Part shown: piece by piece, positions 32,771 through 40,542 of the stretch
Layout of the letters: each line of letters begins with the position of its first letter
How positions within the stretch are numbered: position 1 is the first letter of the stretch
DNA from: JAYZAP01 sp964645285
GTDB lineage: Bacteria; Pseudomonadota; Alphaproteobacteria; JAAXGF01
NCBI GenBank assembly: GCA_964645285.1
Contig: CAZYDR010000020.1
Location: 1-40,542 of the forward strand
Reading direction: 5' to 3'
DNA length: 40,542 bases
Notes under the pieces: generated by a model
What the model was told of the DNA's origin: nothing
What the model saw: only the letters and a program-made list of their open reading frames with translations
Database searches by the model: none
Program-made: the position numbers and the translations under genes

Positions 32771-33136
32771 ATGAAGAAAACTGTGCTGATCGTCGAGGAT
32801 AATGACCTCAACATGAAGCTGTTTCACGATCTTCTCGAGGCCCATGGCTATATGACACTGCAGACCAAGGACGGTAAGCAGGCGCTCGAACTAGCCCAGG
32901 AACACCATCCCAATCTGATCATCATGGATATTCAGTTGCCCGAGGTTGCCGGCCTTGAGGTGACGCGATGGATCAAAAGCGACGACTCCATCAAAGACAT
33001 ACCGATCATTGCGGTGACGGCGTTCGCCATGAAGGGCGACGAAGAAAAAATCCGTGACGGCGGTTGCGAAGCCTATATCGCTAAGCCTATTTCGGTGTCC
33101 AAGTTCATCGATACCGTGAAGTCCTTCGTCAGCTAG
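32771..33136 (+). CDS. divK: Single-domain response regulator DivK
   Basis: A 121-residue stand-alone receiver domain. It opens with KKTVLIVEDNDLNMKLF (acidic pair), has the phosphoacceptor Asp53 in IIMDIQLPEVAG, Thr in IPIIAVTAFAMKGDE and Lys in YIAKPISV. DNDLNMKLF and AFAMKGDE are strongly DivK-like. In Alphaproteobacteria DivK relays the PleC/DivJ signal to DivL-CckA and so controls CtrA activity, division and polarity. An AGGGA site lies 9 nt upstream. pleD follows 17 bases later, the standard arrangement, but it is broken here. Confidence 0.92.
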   Translation: MKKTVLIVEDNDLNMKLFHDLLEAHGYMTLQTKDGKQALELAQEHHPNLIIMDIQLPEVAGLEVTRWIKSDDSIKDIPIIAVTAFAMKGDEEKIRDGGCEAYIAKPISVSKFIDTVKSFVS

Positions 33137-33153
33137 CGCTCGGGTGGGTCAGC

Positions 33154-34333
33154 ATGACGGCGCGCATCCTGGTCGTTGACGATCAACCGCTCAACGTAAA
33201 ACTCCTCGAGGCCAAGCTCACGGCCGAATATTACGATGTCATCACTGCTTGCAATGGCGAGGACGCACTCGCCAAGGCCACCGAAGTGGTGCCTGACATC
33301 ATCCTGCTCGATGTCATGATGCCGGGCATGGATGGCTATGAAGTGTGCGAGCATATCAAGGTCGATCCCGCGTTGATGCATATTCCCGTGGTCATGGTTA
33401 CCGCTCTCGGTGATCCCGCGGATCGGATTCGCGGTATCGACGCTGGCGCTGACGATTTTCTCTCGAAGCCGATCAATGACGTGTCCCTGTTTGCCCGGGT
33501 GCGCTCTTTGCTCCGGCTCAAGTTGGCGCTTGATGAGTTACGCTTGCGCGACAGCGCCAGCCTGCAGTTCGGCGATCTGGAAGCCACCGACCTGACCAGC
33601 AATAGCGGCGCCGGCGCGCGCATTCTGGTCGTCGAGGATGAATCTCACGATCGCGAAACCATTGCGACGGTGTTGTCGGTGGAAAATGACGTGACTTGTG
33701 TCACCGGTGCCGAGGAAGCCTTGACCGCCGTAGCCCAGGCCTTCGATCTGATCATCGCCAGTACCTACCCCAAGGAATCTGACGGGCTTCGTCTGTGTTC
33801 GCAAATTCGCAGCAGGGATGCGACCCGCCACGTGGCGATCCTGATGCTCATCGACGAGAGCGACAGCGAGCATCTGGCCAAGGGTCTCGACCTTGGGGTC
33901 AACGACTACCTGTACAAGCCCATCGACAATAACGAGCTCATTACCCGGACCCGCGATCCGCCACTACCGTTACCAGGAACGCCTGCGTGGCAACTAGCAT
34001 CGGTCTGTGTCCATGGCGGCGCGGCTCGAAGTCTCGGTGCGTGCGACTGATATGGCGGCGCGACTGGGTGGCGAGGAGTTTGTCTTGGTGATGACCGAAA
34101 CCGATATGAATACAGCGCAGGCGGTCACGGCGCGCGTATGTCGGGATATCGAAGCGTCACCCTTTGCCGGTTCGATCATTCAGAATGGCCTGCCGATCAC
34201 CGGTAGTATTGGCGTTGCCATTACCGATAATCGCGACGAGTCAGCCGACGATTTGATCAAACGCGCCGACGAGGCGCTCTACGAAGCCAAGCGCGGCGGC
34301 CGCAACCAGGTGGTTGTGGCGGCGGTGGCTTGA
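33154..34333 (+). pseudogene. pleD: PleD-type diguanylate cyclase, frameshifted and internally deleted
   Basis: The first receiver (about codons 1-120: VVDDQPLN, IILLDVMMPGMDGYE, KPIND) and the second, divergent receiver (about 150-265) are intact. After NELITRTR the frame shifts near 33951-33956; the corrected frame gives IRHYRYQERLRGN and then TAG at 33995-33997. The front half of the GGDEF domain (the conserved DxLTGLxNRR region, about 80-90 codons) is missing. The tail resumes at RATDMAARLGGEEFVLVM, with an RxxD inhibitory-site motif and GGEEF, and ends at 34333. A three-lesion history means no c-di-GMP synthase is made, although the two receivers could still be translated. Confidence 0.85.
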
Positions 34334-34373
34334 TTCCTAATCCGGGCGGATACGACGAACCCCTGAATGACTA

Positions 34374-34405
34374 AGCGCCGCTCTCTCTGAGCGGCGCTTT
34401 TTCTT
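34374..34405 (+). terminator. Rho-independent terminator after divK-pleD
   Basis: A perfect 10-bp GC-rich stem (34374-34383 with 34389-34398) closes a 5-nt loop and runs into TTTTTCTTT. It sits 40 bases after the pleD stop and ends the divK-pleD transcript on the plus strand. The opposite strand has no T tract, so it does not serve rpmG. Confidence 0.9.
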
Positions 34406-34445
34406 TGGCCACGACCGGTCTGGCCATGGCAATGGCGCAGGGCGC

Positions 34446-34613
34446 CTATTTCATTTTGGTTTCCTTGAACTCGACGTGCTTGCGCGCCACCGGGTCATAC
34501 TTGCGGAAGACGAACTTCTCGGTGGAGTTCCGGGGGTTCTTCTTGGTGGTGTAGTAGAACCCCGTGCCCGCGGTGCTTTCTAGCTTGATCAGGATGGTAC
34601 TTGGCTTGGCCAT
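34446..34613 (-). CDS. rpmG: 50S ribosomal protein L33
   Basis: A 55-residue basic protein with the bacterial L33 sequence pattern: MAKPSTILIKLESTAGTGFY, then Tyr-Thr-Thr-Lys-Lys-Asn, and the C-terminal YDPVARKHVEFKETK. It lacks the zinc-binding cysteines, so it is the zinc-free form. The ATG at 34613 gives the exact family N-terminus; ten codons of a longer frame upstream are not family-like. In many Alphaproteobacteria rpmG stands near divK-pleD, as here. Confidence 0.95.
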   Translation of the reverse strand: MAKPSTILIKLESTAGTGFYYTTKKNPRNSTEKFVFRKYDPVARKHVEFKETKMK

Positions 34614-34690
34614 GGCATGGTGCTGCTCGGCTATTTCGGTCAATAGGTAAGGGCGCGCACCATAACCGAAAAGTTCCGGCTGTCAAGATT

Positions 34691-35896
34691 TCAACACTTA
34701 TCCGACAATGTGGTTTCAGCGCCGTCGCCACCGGTAAGGCGGCGTTGCCGGAGATAACCGCGGATCGGGAACGGCAGGTAAAATACGAATATCAAGCCGA
34801 CTACCAGGAGCAGGCCCTGGGGTTGCCACAGGTCCATTCCGATACCGCCAAGGGGCGGCCCGATAATGCTGCCCATGCCCCAGATCGCCGTGAACAAGGC
34901 GCTTGCCGCGGCCAGATTGGGACCCTTGAAACGTTCTCCCAGTAGGATTAGCGCGAGCATATAGAGCGACGAAAACACACCGCCGAAGATGAACATAAAG
35001 ACGTTGTTCCAAATGCTGACGGTGATGACGAAGGGCAATGCGGCGCTACAAGCGATGAGGAATAGGATGCTGATGATGACCAACAGACGCCGATTGTACC
35101 GGTCCGCCAGCCACCCCATGGGTAACTGGAAGATTAGGCCGCCGAACGCCATGAATGACAGCAGGTAAAGAGACGATGCTTCCCCAAGCCCGATGTGCTG
35201 GGCGTAAATCGGCAGGAAGGTGATCAGCGCCATATAGGTGGCGGCGGAAATGCCGTTGAGAAACATGGCCGTGGGCGCCATCCAGAGAAGCCGATGGAAC
35301 TTCACCGACGGTTGCCCGCTCATGGCCGGCGACGCACCGGCGGCAAGCAGCAGCGGTGCCGCCGATATGGCGATCAATACGCCGGATACCAGGAACGGCA
35401 ACCATCCGATCGTGCCGGTCTGGGCCAGTACAAATGGGCCGATTCCGTTGCCCGCCGCCAGAGCGGCACTGTAGAGGGCGATGACCCGCCCTCGCGAGCG
35501 GTCTTCAGCAATCTGGTTGATCCAGGCTTCGCCGGAGATCCAGACAATGCTGCTGAATAGGCCAAGCAGAAAACGCAGGATGAACCACGCATAGATGTCG
35601 GGGAAAACCGGCAGCAAGAGAAAAACCACCACCGACAACAGGGTCGAACCGATCATCAGTCGCGGCAATCCCAGTGTGCTGATTAGCCGGGCGGCGAAGG
35701 GTGCGACGGCAAACACCGCCACCGCCTGGGCGCCGGCGCTGAGGCCGATGGTCACTTTGTCGATGCCGCGGGCTTCGAGCACCAGGGCCAATAGCGGCAT
35801 GCTTAACCCGAAGATCAGCGCCTGTACGGTCATGGAAGCGATGACCGCGGACAGGCTGCGCCGCCGTTGGCGGACGGTCAGGATAACCTCACTCAT
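34691..35896 (-). CDS. MFS transporter, paralogous in style to the one at 23205
   Basis: A 401-residue MFS protein with 12 predicted helices, starting MSEVILTVRQRRRSLSAVIA. Helix 4-5 region shows FILRFLLGLFSSIVWISGEA and WINQIAEDRSRGRVIALY; loop 8-9 has GWLADRYNRRLLV. The same landmarks, in the same order, occur in the YcaD-like protein at 23205-24368, so the two are probably the same subfamily. Substrate unknown. Its start lies inside the last codons of the NUDIX gene (8-base overlap), so the two are translationally coupled. Confidence 0.87.
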   Translation of the reverse strand: MSEVILTVRQRRRSLSAVIASMTVQALIFGLSMPLLALVLEARGIDKVTIGLSAGAQAVAVFAVAPFAARLISTLGLPRLMIGSTLLSVVVFLLLPVFPDIYAWFILRFLLGLFSSIVWISGEAWINQIAEDRSRGRVIALYSAALAAGNGIGPFVLAQTGTIGWLPFLVSGVLIAISAAPLLLAAGASPAMSGQPSVKFHRLLWMAPTAMFLNGISAATYMALITFLPIYAQHIGLGEASSLYLLSFMAFGGLIFQLPMGWLADRYNRRLLVIISILFLIACSAALPFVITVSIWNNVFMFIFGGVFSSLYMLALILLGERFKGPNLAAASALFTAIWGMGSIIGPPLGGIGMDLWQPQGLLLVVGLIFVFYLPFPIRGYLRQRRLTGGDGAETTLSDKC

Positions 35897-36596
35897 GAAC
35901 GACGCGACGGATCTTGCCTATGTGATAGCGCAGTGGAACCGGCCGTTGCGCCCGCGCCTCCGGTGTCGCCGAGACATGAAAGGCAGCTTCGTCGAGAATG
36001 TACTGAGTGATGTTAGGGATTTTCAGCCGTTGTCCGGCTTCGGTCAAAACCACCCAACGGAGATCGAGCAACTCGGCATCGCCTTGAAGCTCGCCGCGAA
36101 AATGGCTGGCGTCCGCCATGAAAAATCGGGTGTTGAAGCGCTTCGGCGAAGACGATGGGGTAATCGCCCGGGCGATGTAGTCCAGGGCCTCGAGACCGGG
36201 TAGGGCGCCGGCGTCACGGTAGGCCTGCCACAACGGCGTGTCGGGGACGCAGTCCGGGGTAAAATCGGCCGCCTCGCCGCACAACAGCAACCCGGTCTCC
36301 TCGAACGTCTCGCGGGCGATGGTGATGGCCAGGGTCGTCGCTGACGCCGACCGGCACCGGCGCGTCAGCCCCGCCGCGACCTCGGGACGCGGCGCTACCC
36401 CCGGTGGGGCGAGGGCGTCTTCCGGGTCGACCCGGCCGCCGGGAAAGACGTAGACATCGGGCATGAAACTCGCCCGTGGCCGACGGCGGCCCATGAGAAC
36501 TTCGGCTTTGTCGCCTTGGCCACGAACAATAACCACACTGGCCGCGTCGACAGGTGGTACGGGACGACTCTCGGGAATGGGATGGGACAACAGCAA
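35889..36596 (-). CDS. NUDIX hydrolase (NUDT19-like, split NUDIX box)
   Basis: A 235-residue NUDIX protein. VYVFPGGRVDPED opens the NUDIX box, but the REUxEE half (IARETFEETGLLL) follows only after an insert of about 40 residues (positions about 60-100). That insertion is the mark of the NUDT19 group, peroxisomal CoA diphosphatases in animals, with many uncharacterised bacterial homologues. Substrates could be CoA or acyl-CoA. The start is unclear: TTG 36596 is the longest option, with no strong ribosome site. It is followed, overlapping, by the MFS gene. Confidence 0.8.
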   Translation of the reverse strand: MLLSHPIPESRPVPPVDAASVVIVRGQGDKAEVLMGRRRPRASFMPDVYVFPGGRVDPEDALAPPGVAPRPEVAAGLTRRCRSASATTLAITIARETFEETGLLLCGEAADFTPDCVPDTPLWQAYRDAGALPGLEALDYIARAITPSSSPKRFNTRFFMADASHFRGELQGDAELLDLRWVVLTEAGQRLKIPNITQYILDEAAFHVSATPEARAQRPVPLRYHIGKIRRVVHE

Positions 36597-36752
36597 ATAC
36601 TCACGAAGCGGGCCAATTTGGGCGAGCCGGCTAGATAGCTGTTGAAGGCCTCGGCTGTCCAGTGGATTGCGCTTTTCCTGGTGTGAGATTTATCGTCGGA
36701 GGCGTGCTTTCATGCCACCGTTGCTATTGTTGAGAATGGTTCCGCGCGCCGC

Positions 36753-38498
36753 GTGGAATTCGGGGTGGAGACCAGTTGCGTGGATCCAGTCAAACGCAAG
36801 TTGACGACGATTATCGCCGCGGATGTTGTCGGTTTTTCCAAAATGATGGGAGCCGACGAAAACCGACCTTCAATAATCTCAAGCGCTGCCGCGCCATCAT
36901 CGACCACAGCATTGCCGAACACAGCGGGCGCATCTTCGGCGCGGCCGGCGATTCGGTTATCGCCGAGTTCGCCAGCCCGGTGACGGCGGTGCTCTGCGCT
37001 AATGAATTTCAGCAAATCCTGAGTGAGCGCAACGAGCAAGCCGGCGTCGGTGACCGCATGCAATTCCGGGTCGGTGTCAATTTCGGCGATGTGATCATCG
37101 ACGGCGACAATTTGTACGGCGACGGCGTCAATGTGGTGGCCCGCCTGGAGTGCGAGTCCGAACCCGGCGGCGTCTGCCTTTCGGCCAAGGTCTTCGATGA
37201 AGTGCGGCGAAAGCTTGATCTGGCTTTTGTCGATGGCGGGGTACGCCGGCTCAAGAATATCGATGAACCGGTGCCGGTTTTTCATTTGCGGACGGGGGGT
37301 GTGGTCGATGGCGAGGCGCTCGCCAGCCTGCGCCCGACACCTGAGCTGGCATCAGGCGGTAAGCCGACGGTAGTGGTTGCCCCGTTCAAGGTCATCGGCC
37401 AGGACGCCGACGCCGAGGACCTGGCGATTGGCCTGCGCGAGGATGTTATCGGCGGTCTGGCACGCCAGTCGGCCCTGTCCGTGGTCTAGGTGGATGATGG
37501 GGCCGAGGCCGATTTCATGCTTGAAGGCAGCGTCCGTGCCGCTGCCCAGCGTCTGCGTCTGTCCTTCACCATGCTCGATACCAATAAAAACGCACCCAGA
37601 TCTGGTCCGAACGCTACGACCGCACCAAGGACGACTTATTCGATCTTGAGGATGAGGTTTCGCAATCGGTCATCTCTGTCATCCGCATTCGCCTCAAGGC
37701 GCTCGAATTCGAGCGCATGCGCGATACCGCAAATGACAGCCTTTCGGTGCCCAATCTGCTGTCGAAGGCGGCTGGTTACTTCGTGCGGTCGCCGGGTGAC
37801 AATGAGGCCGTAGCCGGAATCTTGAGTCTCGCTCTGGAACGGGCGCCGGGCAACTCCATGGCTCATGCCATGACGGCATTTTGCCGCTTTCGCGAATACG
37901 AGTTCTCGCCCATCGACATGCCATCGGAGGTCAAGGACCTGATAGCCGAGCACCTTCGCTAGGCCCTTGTCGCCGATGAGTCGAGCTTTTACGCGCGCCT
38001 AATCGCGGCGTTGCACGCGCAGGACATCGAGGCGGATTTTCTGAACGCGGTGGTTCACGCGGAGACCGCCCTGGAAATAAATTCCAATTTCACCCAGGGC
38101 TCGGCAATGCTGGCGATCCTGAACTGCCACCTGGGTGATCCGGCGGACCACTTGGAAAGGCTGCAAGTCGCTATCGCGGCAAACAAGGAGGATCCGCAAC
38201 GGTTCCGCCACCAGCGAGAACTGGTGGTTGCATTGTGCCTCGCCGGCCGTTTTGACGAAGCCATTGTCGCGGCCCGGCGGATGGCGGAAATAGCGCCCGA
38301 TATGTGCCGCAACAGTCTGGTCGCCATCGCGGCCATGCAATGGGCCGGCCGGACGATGCGCGAGGCTACGTGGCGCAGATACTGTCGCGCTATCCGGATT
38401 TGACTCTCGCCAATATGCGGCCGGTGCGATTCCACGACTCGGATCGTTCGGCGCAGTTCGTCAACGCTCTGCGTGAGGCCGGACTGACCGAAGGGTGA
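36753..38498 (+). pseudogene. Class III adenylate/guanylate cyclase with TPR-like C-terminus, broken
   Basis: About 580 codons of a soluble cyclase. The catalytic domain begins KRKLTTIIAADVVGFSKMMG with the first metal Asp; after a frameshift near 36866-36871 it continues NNLKRCRAIIDHSIAEHSG, GAAGDSVIAEF (second Asp) and YGDGVNVVARLE. Further lesions: in-frame TAG at 37487-37489, a shift near 37585-37597 (restoring QIWSERYDRTKDDLFDLEDE), in-frame TAG at 37960-37962 and a shift near 38345-38360. The C-terminal part (ADVH-like linker then helical repeats such as HAETALEINSNFTQGSAML) is the usual TPR region. GTG 36780 may be the original start. Five lesions exclude activity. Confidence 0.85.
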
Positions 38499-38504
38499 AG
38501 CCGC

Positions 38505-38783
38505 TCAGACGCTAATGACGGCGCGACCGGCATCGGTCAGCCGGCAGACCAGCCATTCGGGTTTGATGGGGTTGGTAATCCACGGCTCGGCCCAGCCTTC
38601 GCGGACACAGCTCTTGATGGTCTGGGGGTGGATCGACTGGCCGTCTTCATCGAACAGCGGCAACTTTCCGCCGGGCTGGGCAACGCCACGGGCAAGCCAG
38701 CGGCGCTGCACGGCGGTCGGCCGCCGCCCGTCGCTGGCGCGATCCCGTTTTGCAGGCGTCACGCACGTCGCTTGGTCGTTCAT
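38505..38783 (-). CDS. Conserved hypothetical small protein
   Basis: A 92-residue protein I do not recognise by name. It is basic at the N-terminus (PAKRDRASDGRRPTAVQRRW), has a middle segment with LPLFDEDGQSIHPQTIKSC and ends LTDAGRAVISV. The LTDAGRAV ending occurs at the wing of many winged-helix proteins, so a small DNA-binding protein is possible. GGAGG lies 11 nt upstream of the ATG, within a dyad AGGAC-TTAC-GTCCT (38784-38797) that could be an operator or mRNA hairpin. It follows the broken cyclase tail to tail. Confidence 0.6.
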   Translation of the reverse strand: MNDQATCVTPAKRDRASDGRRPTAVQRRWLARGVAQPGGKLPLFDEDGQSIHPQTIKSCVREGWAEPWITNPIKPEWLVCRLTDAGRAVISV

Positions 38784-38870
38784 AGGACTTACGTCCTCCC
38801 GCCATGATCCTATATCAGGTCGCCCAATAAGCGAAGGGCGGCGCGGCGAGTGAATTCTTGAGATCGGCGT

Positions 38871-40078
38871 TTAGCGGACCTTGAGTTCGCGCTCCACGCC
38901 AGGACCCAGAATATCGCAGCTCTTGCGCGTGATCGTAATGCTCTCGGAAAAGCCGATGCCGGCGGCGCGCGGCACGAAGATGCAGATCGGGCAATGGAAA
39001 CACATGCCCGCCTTGAGTTCGCGCTCAATGCCCTCGGCGATGTACATGGCGCCTCGCCCCAGGTCGGCTGGTTGCTCATGCCGATCGAATAGCCGAGAGC
39101 GCCGTGGAAATAGATGTCCTTATGTTTGCGCAGAATCTTGCCGGCATCGCGGGCGACGTCGTGGCCGGTGCGGCCGGGCCTGGCATGCTCAAGGATCAGT
39201 TTGACGGTTTCGAGCGAGATGTAGGTCAGGCGCTGGACCTCTTTGGTTACGTTACCCACCGCGGCGCTACGCATGGCCGGCGCGTTATAGCGATGATAGG
39301 TGCCGGTGTATTCGAGATAGATGGAATCGCCACGCTTGATAGCATGGCGTTTGTAGGGTACGTGAGGCATCCAGCCGGTACGCTCGCCGCTCATGATCAT
39401 CGGATCGGCCGACATCAGCTCGCTGCTGCTCGCGATCATGGCGTGATGGCCGGCGGCGATAATGTCGTTGTCGAACTTGCCCTCGCCGACCGCGGCGAGC
39501 GAGGCGAACAGGCCGCGCATGGTCAGCTTGCCGGCCTCGCGCATATAGGCGATCTCCTGGGCGATCTTGATAAGGCGGAGTTCCATGATGAGGTCGGTGG
39601 TGTCGACGAATTCAGCGTTGGGCAGCATCTTCTGTAGGGTGAGAAAGCTGCCGACGTCGAAGGCGCCGATTGTGAAGGTCTCGGGATTGCGCATCTCGAT
39701 GCCGATGCGCTTGCCGTCGTAACCGCGCTTGCGCAGCACCTTGCCGAGCCCGCTGCCGGTATCCTGGGCTTCGTACCAGCGGTAGAGCTCGATATTCTTG
39801 ATGGTGCTCGATTGCAGCGCGCAACAGCCTTCCAGCTCCGAGCAGTGCAGGCCGACTGGACCCTTGGCAGGCAGCATACCGATCGTGTAGCCCGAGGGCA
39901 TGGACGTGTCGTAGCCCGTGAGGTAGCCCAGGTTGGGGGTAAGCGAGATCAGGTGCAAGTCGATGCCGCGCCGGGCCATTGCCCTCTGGGCCTTCTTGAC
40001 CCGCTTGGCGTATTCGGTGACGGGGAATGGGAAATCGGGCTTGTAGGGTTTCTTCTTGAGTTGCTTGAGCAAGTCCAT
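38871..40078 (-). pseudogene. M24 creatinase/ectoine hydrolase-like protein, one frameshift
   Basis: Some 402 codons, of which the first 345 or so are open from ATG 40078: N-terminal creatinase-type domain, then IYLEYTGTYHRYNAP and LGYSIGMSNQPTWGEA. A one-base loss near 39045-39050 (after TWGEA) sends the frame out; the correct frame continues MYIAEGIERELKAGMCFHCP and ICIFVPRAAGIGFSESITIT and stops at TAA 38871-38873. As in the protein at 13549-14718, the M24 metal ligands are replaced (Glu, Tyr and His-x-Pro positions). The family logic is therefore metal-free C-N hydrolysis. The out-of-frame tail would make a 422-residue product with a nonsense C-terminus. Confidence 0.78.
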
Positions 40079-40160
40079 GATTTCCCTCCGCGTCGCCTAT
40101 GGCGAAATAGTGTCCCAGCGCGCCGTCCGGGAACATGTCATCGCAAAAGGATAGGGCCGA

Positions 40161-40542
40161 CTACTTCGCCTTGCCGGCGGTTTTGCCGCGCTCGCGTCCC
40201 AGGCCGATCTTCTTGGCGAAGTCCGAGCGTTGGGCGGCGTAATTGGGCGACACCATGGGGTAGTCCGCGGGCAATCCCCATTTGGCCCGGTATTCCTCGG
40301 GCGTCAGGTTGTAAGTGGTGCGTAGATGACGCTTGAGCATCTTGAGTTTTTTGCCGTCCTCAAGGCAGATGATGTAGTCGGGCGTCACTGAGCGGCGAAT
40401 GGAGACGGCGGGCTTAAGCGGGGACTGGGCCGTCGCGCCACCAGCAGACTGGCTGTTGAGAGTGGCGTAAACCGAGCGAATGACATCGGGAATTTGCGAG
40501 CCAGGAAGTTCGTTGTGGCTGACATAGGCGGAAACGATGTCC
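40161..40542 (-). CDS. mucR: MucR/Ros-family zinc-finger transcriptional regulator, cut by window edge
   Basis: 127 codons are visible and the N-terminus lies beyond the right edge. The first visible residues, DIVSAYVSHNELPGSQIPDV, and the linker PLKPAVSIRRSVTPDYI are MucR-like. The zinc-finger region ICLEDGKKLKMLKRHL and YNLTPEEYRAKWGLPADYPM is highly characteristic, followed by SPNYAAQRSDFAKKIGLGRE and a basic tail. MucR proteins silence and reprogramme many genes in Alphaproteobacteria, including exopolysaccharide and cell-cycle genes. The stop at 40161 is intact. Confidence 0.93.
   Translation of the reverse strand, partial: DIVSAYVSHNELPGSQIPDVIRSVYATLNSQSAGGATAQSPLKPAVSIRRSVTPDYIICLEDGKKLKMLKRHLRTTYNLTPEEYRAKWGLPADYPMVSPNYAAQRSDFAKKIGLGRERGKTAGKAK

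Noticed and set aside
33995..37962. An alternative genetic code (UAG as sense)
   Set aside because: TAG also ends intact genes (for example 16615-16617, 29387-29389), and in-frame TAGs occur only in genes that also carry frameshifts.
1..40542. CRISPR arrays, tRNA/rRNA genes, insertion sequences, prophage genes
   Set aside because: Looked for repeats with regular spacing, cloverleaf-like segments, transposase or integrase motifs; none seen by eye.

Overview
The window looks like a high-GC alphaproteobacterial chromosome segment. The lineage markers are a DUF1013/TrcR cell-cycle regulator, DivK next to PleD, a MucR-family zinc-finger regulator, two DUF465 (YdcH-like) small proteins and a NUDT19-like NUDIX protein. 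A DddP-type DMSP lyase suggests a marine or DMSP-exposed heterotroph. All family calls come from reading motifs and from remembered family sequences; no database search was run.

Layout. Bases 1-6340 hold two DUF465 proteins around an LLM-class flavin oxidoreductase and a UbiX-like enzyme, then a minus-strand run trcR - acyl-CoA synthetase - hldE. Bases 6591-12300 are a copper and haem-copper block: a TauE/SafE-like membrane protein, a CcoI/CopA2-type Cu-ATPase, and a divergent two-gene operon for a CuA subunit II and an unusual subunit I. Subunit I has Glu where oxygen reductases carry the active-site Tyr, as in nitric oxide reductases, and Met where the low-spin haem His is expected. Bases 12298-17532 are scattered metabolic genes: an acyltransferase fused to a cyclic-nucleotide domain, a metal-ligand-less M24 protein, DUF427, an enolase-superfamily protein and a GhrA-like reductase. 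Bases 17658-20223 are the decayed remains of an N,N-dimethylformamidase operon. Bases 20218-25753 carry an exported agmatine-deiminase-family enzyme with a Tat-type amine oxidase, an internally deleted methyltransferase, an MFS transporter and a class III aminotransferase. Bases 25933-31018 carry an amidohydrolase/enoyl-CoA hydratase pair divergent from a dddP - GGCT - MFS operon. Bases 31011-40542 hold HAD-ROK, divK - broken pleD, rpmG, NUDIX-MFS, a broken class III cyclase, a frameshifted M24 gene and the partial mucR.

The most striking feature of the window as a whole is gene decay. Dimethylformamidase alpha and beta, PleD, a TPR adenylate/guanylate cyclase, a methyltransferase, an M24 protein and a small membrane protein are each broken by stops, frameshifts or internal deletions, while about thirty neighbouring genes read through cleanly. 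This points to real, recent pseudogenization (relaxed selection, possibly host association) rather than uniform sequencing error.

The best candidates for something little described are the NOR-like haem-copper enzyme with its dedicated copper supply genes (9861-11980) and the acyltransferase-cNMP fusion (12298-13419). No tRNA, rRNA, CRISPR array, insertion sequence or phage gene was seen.
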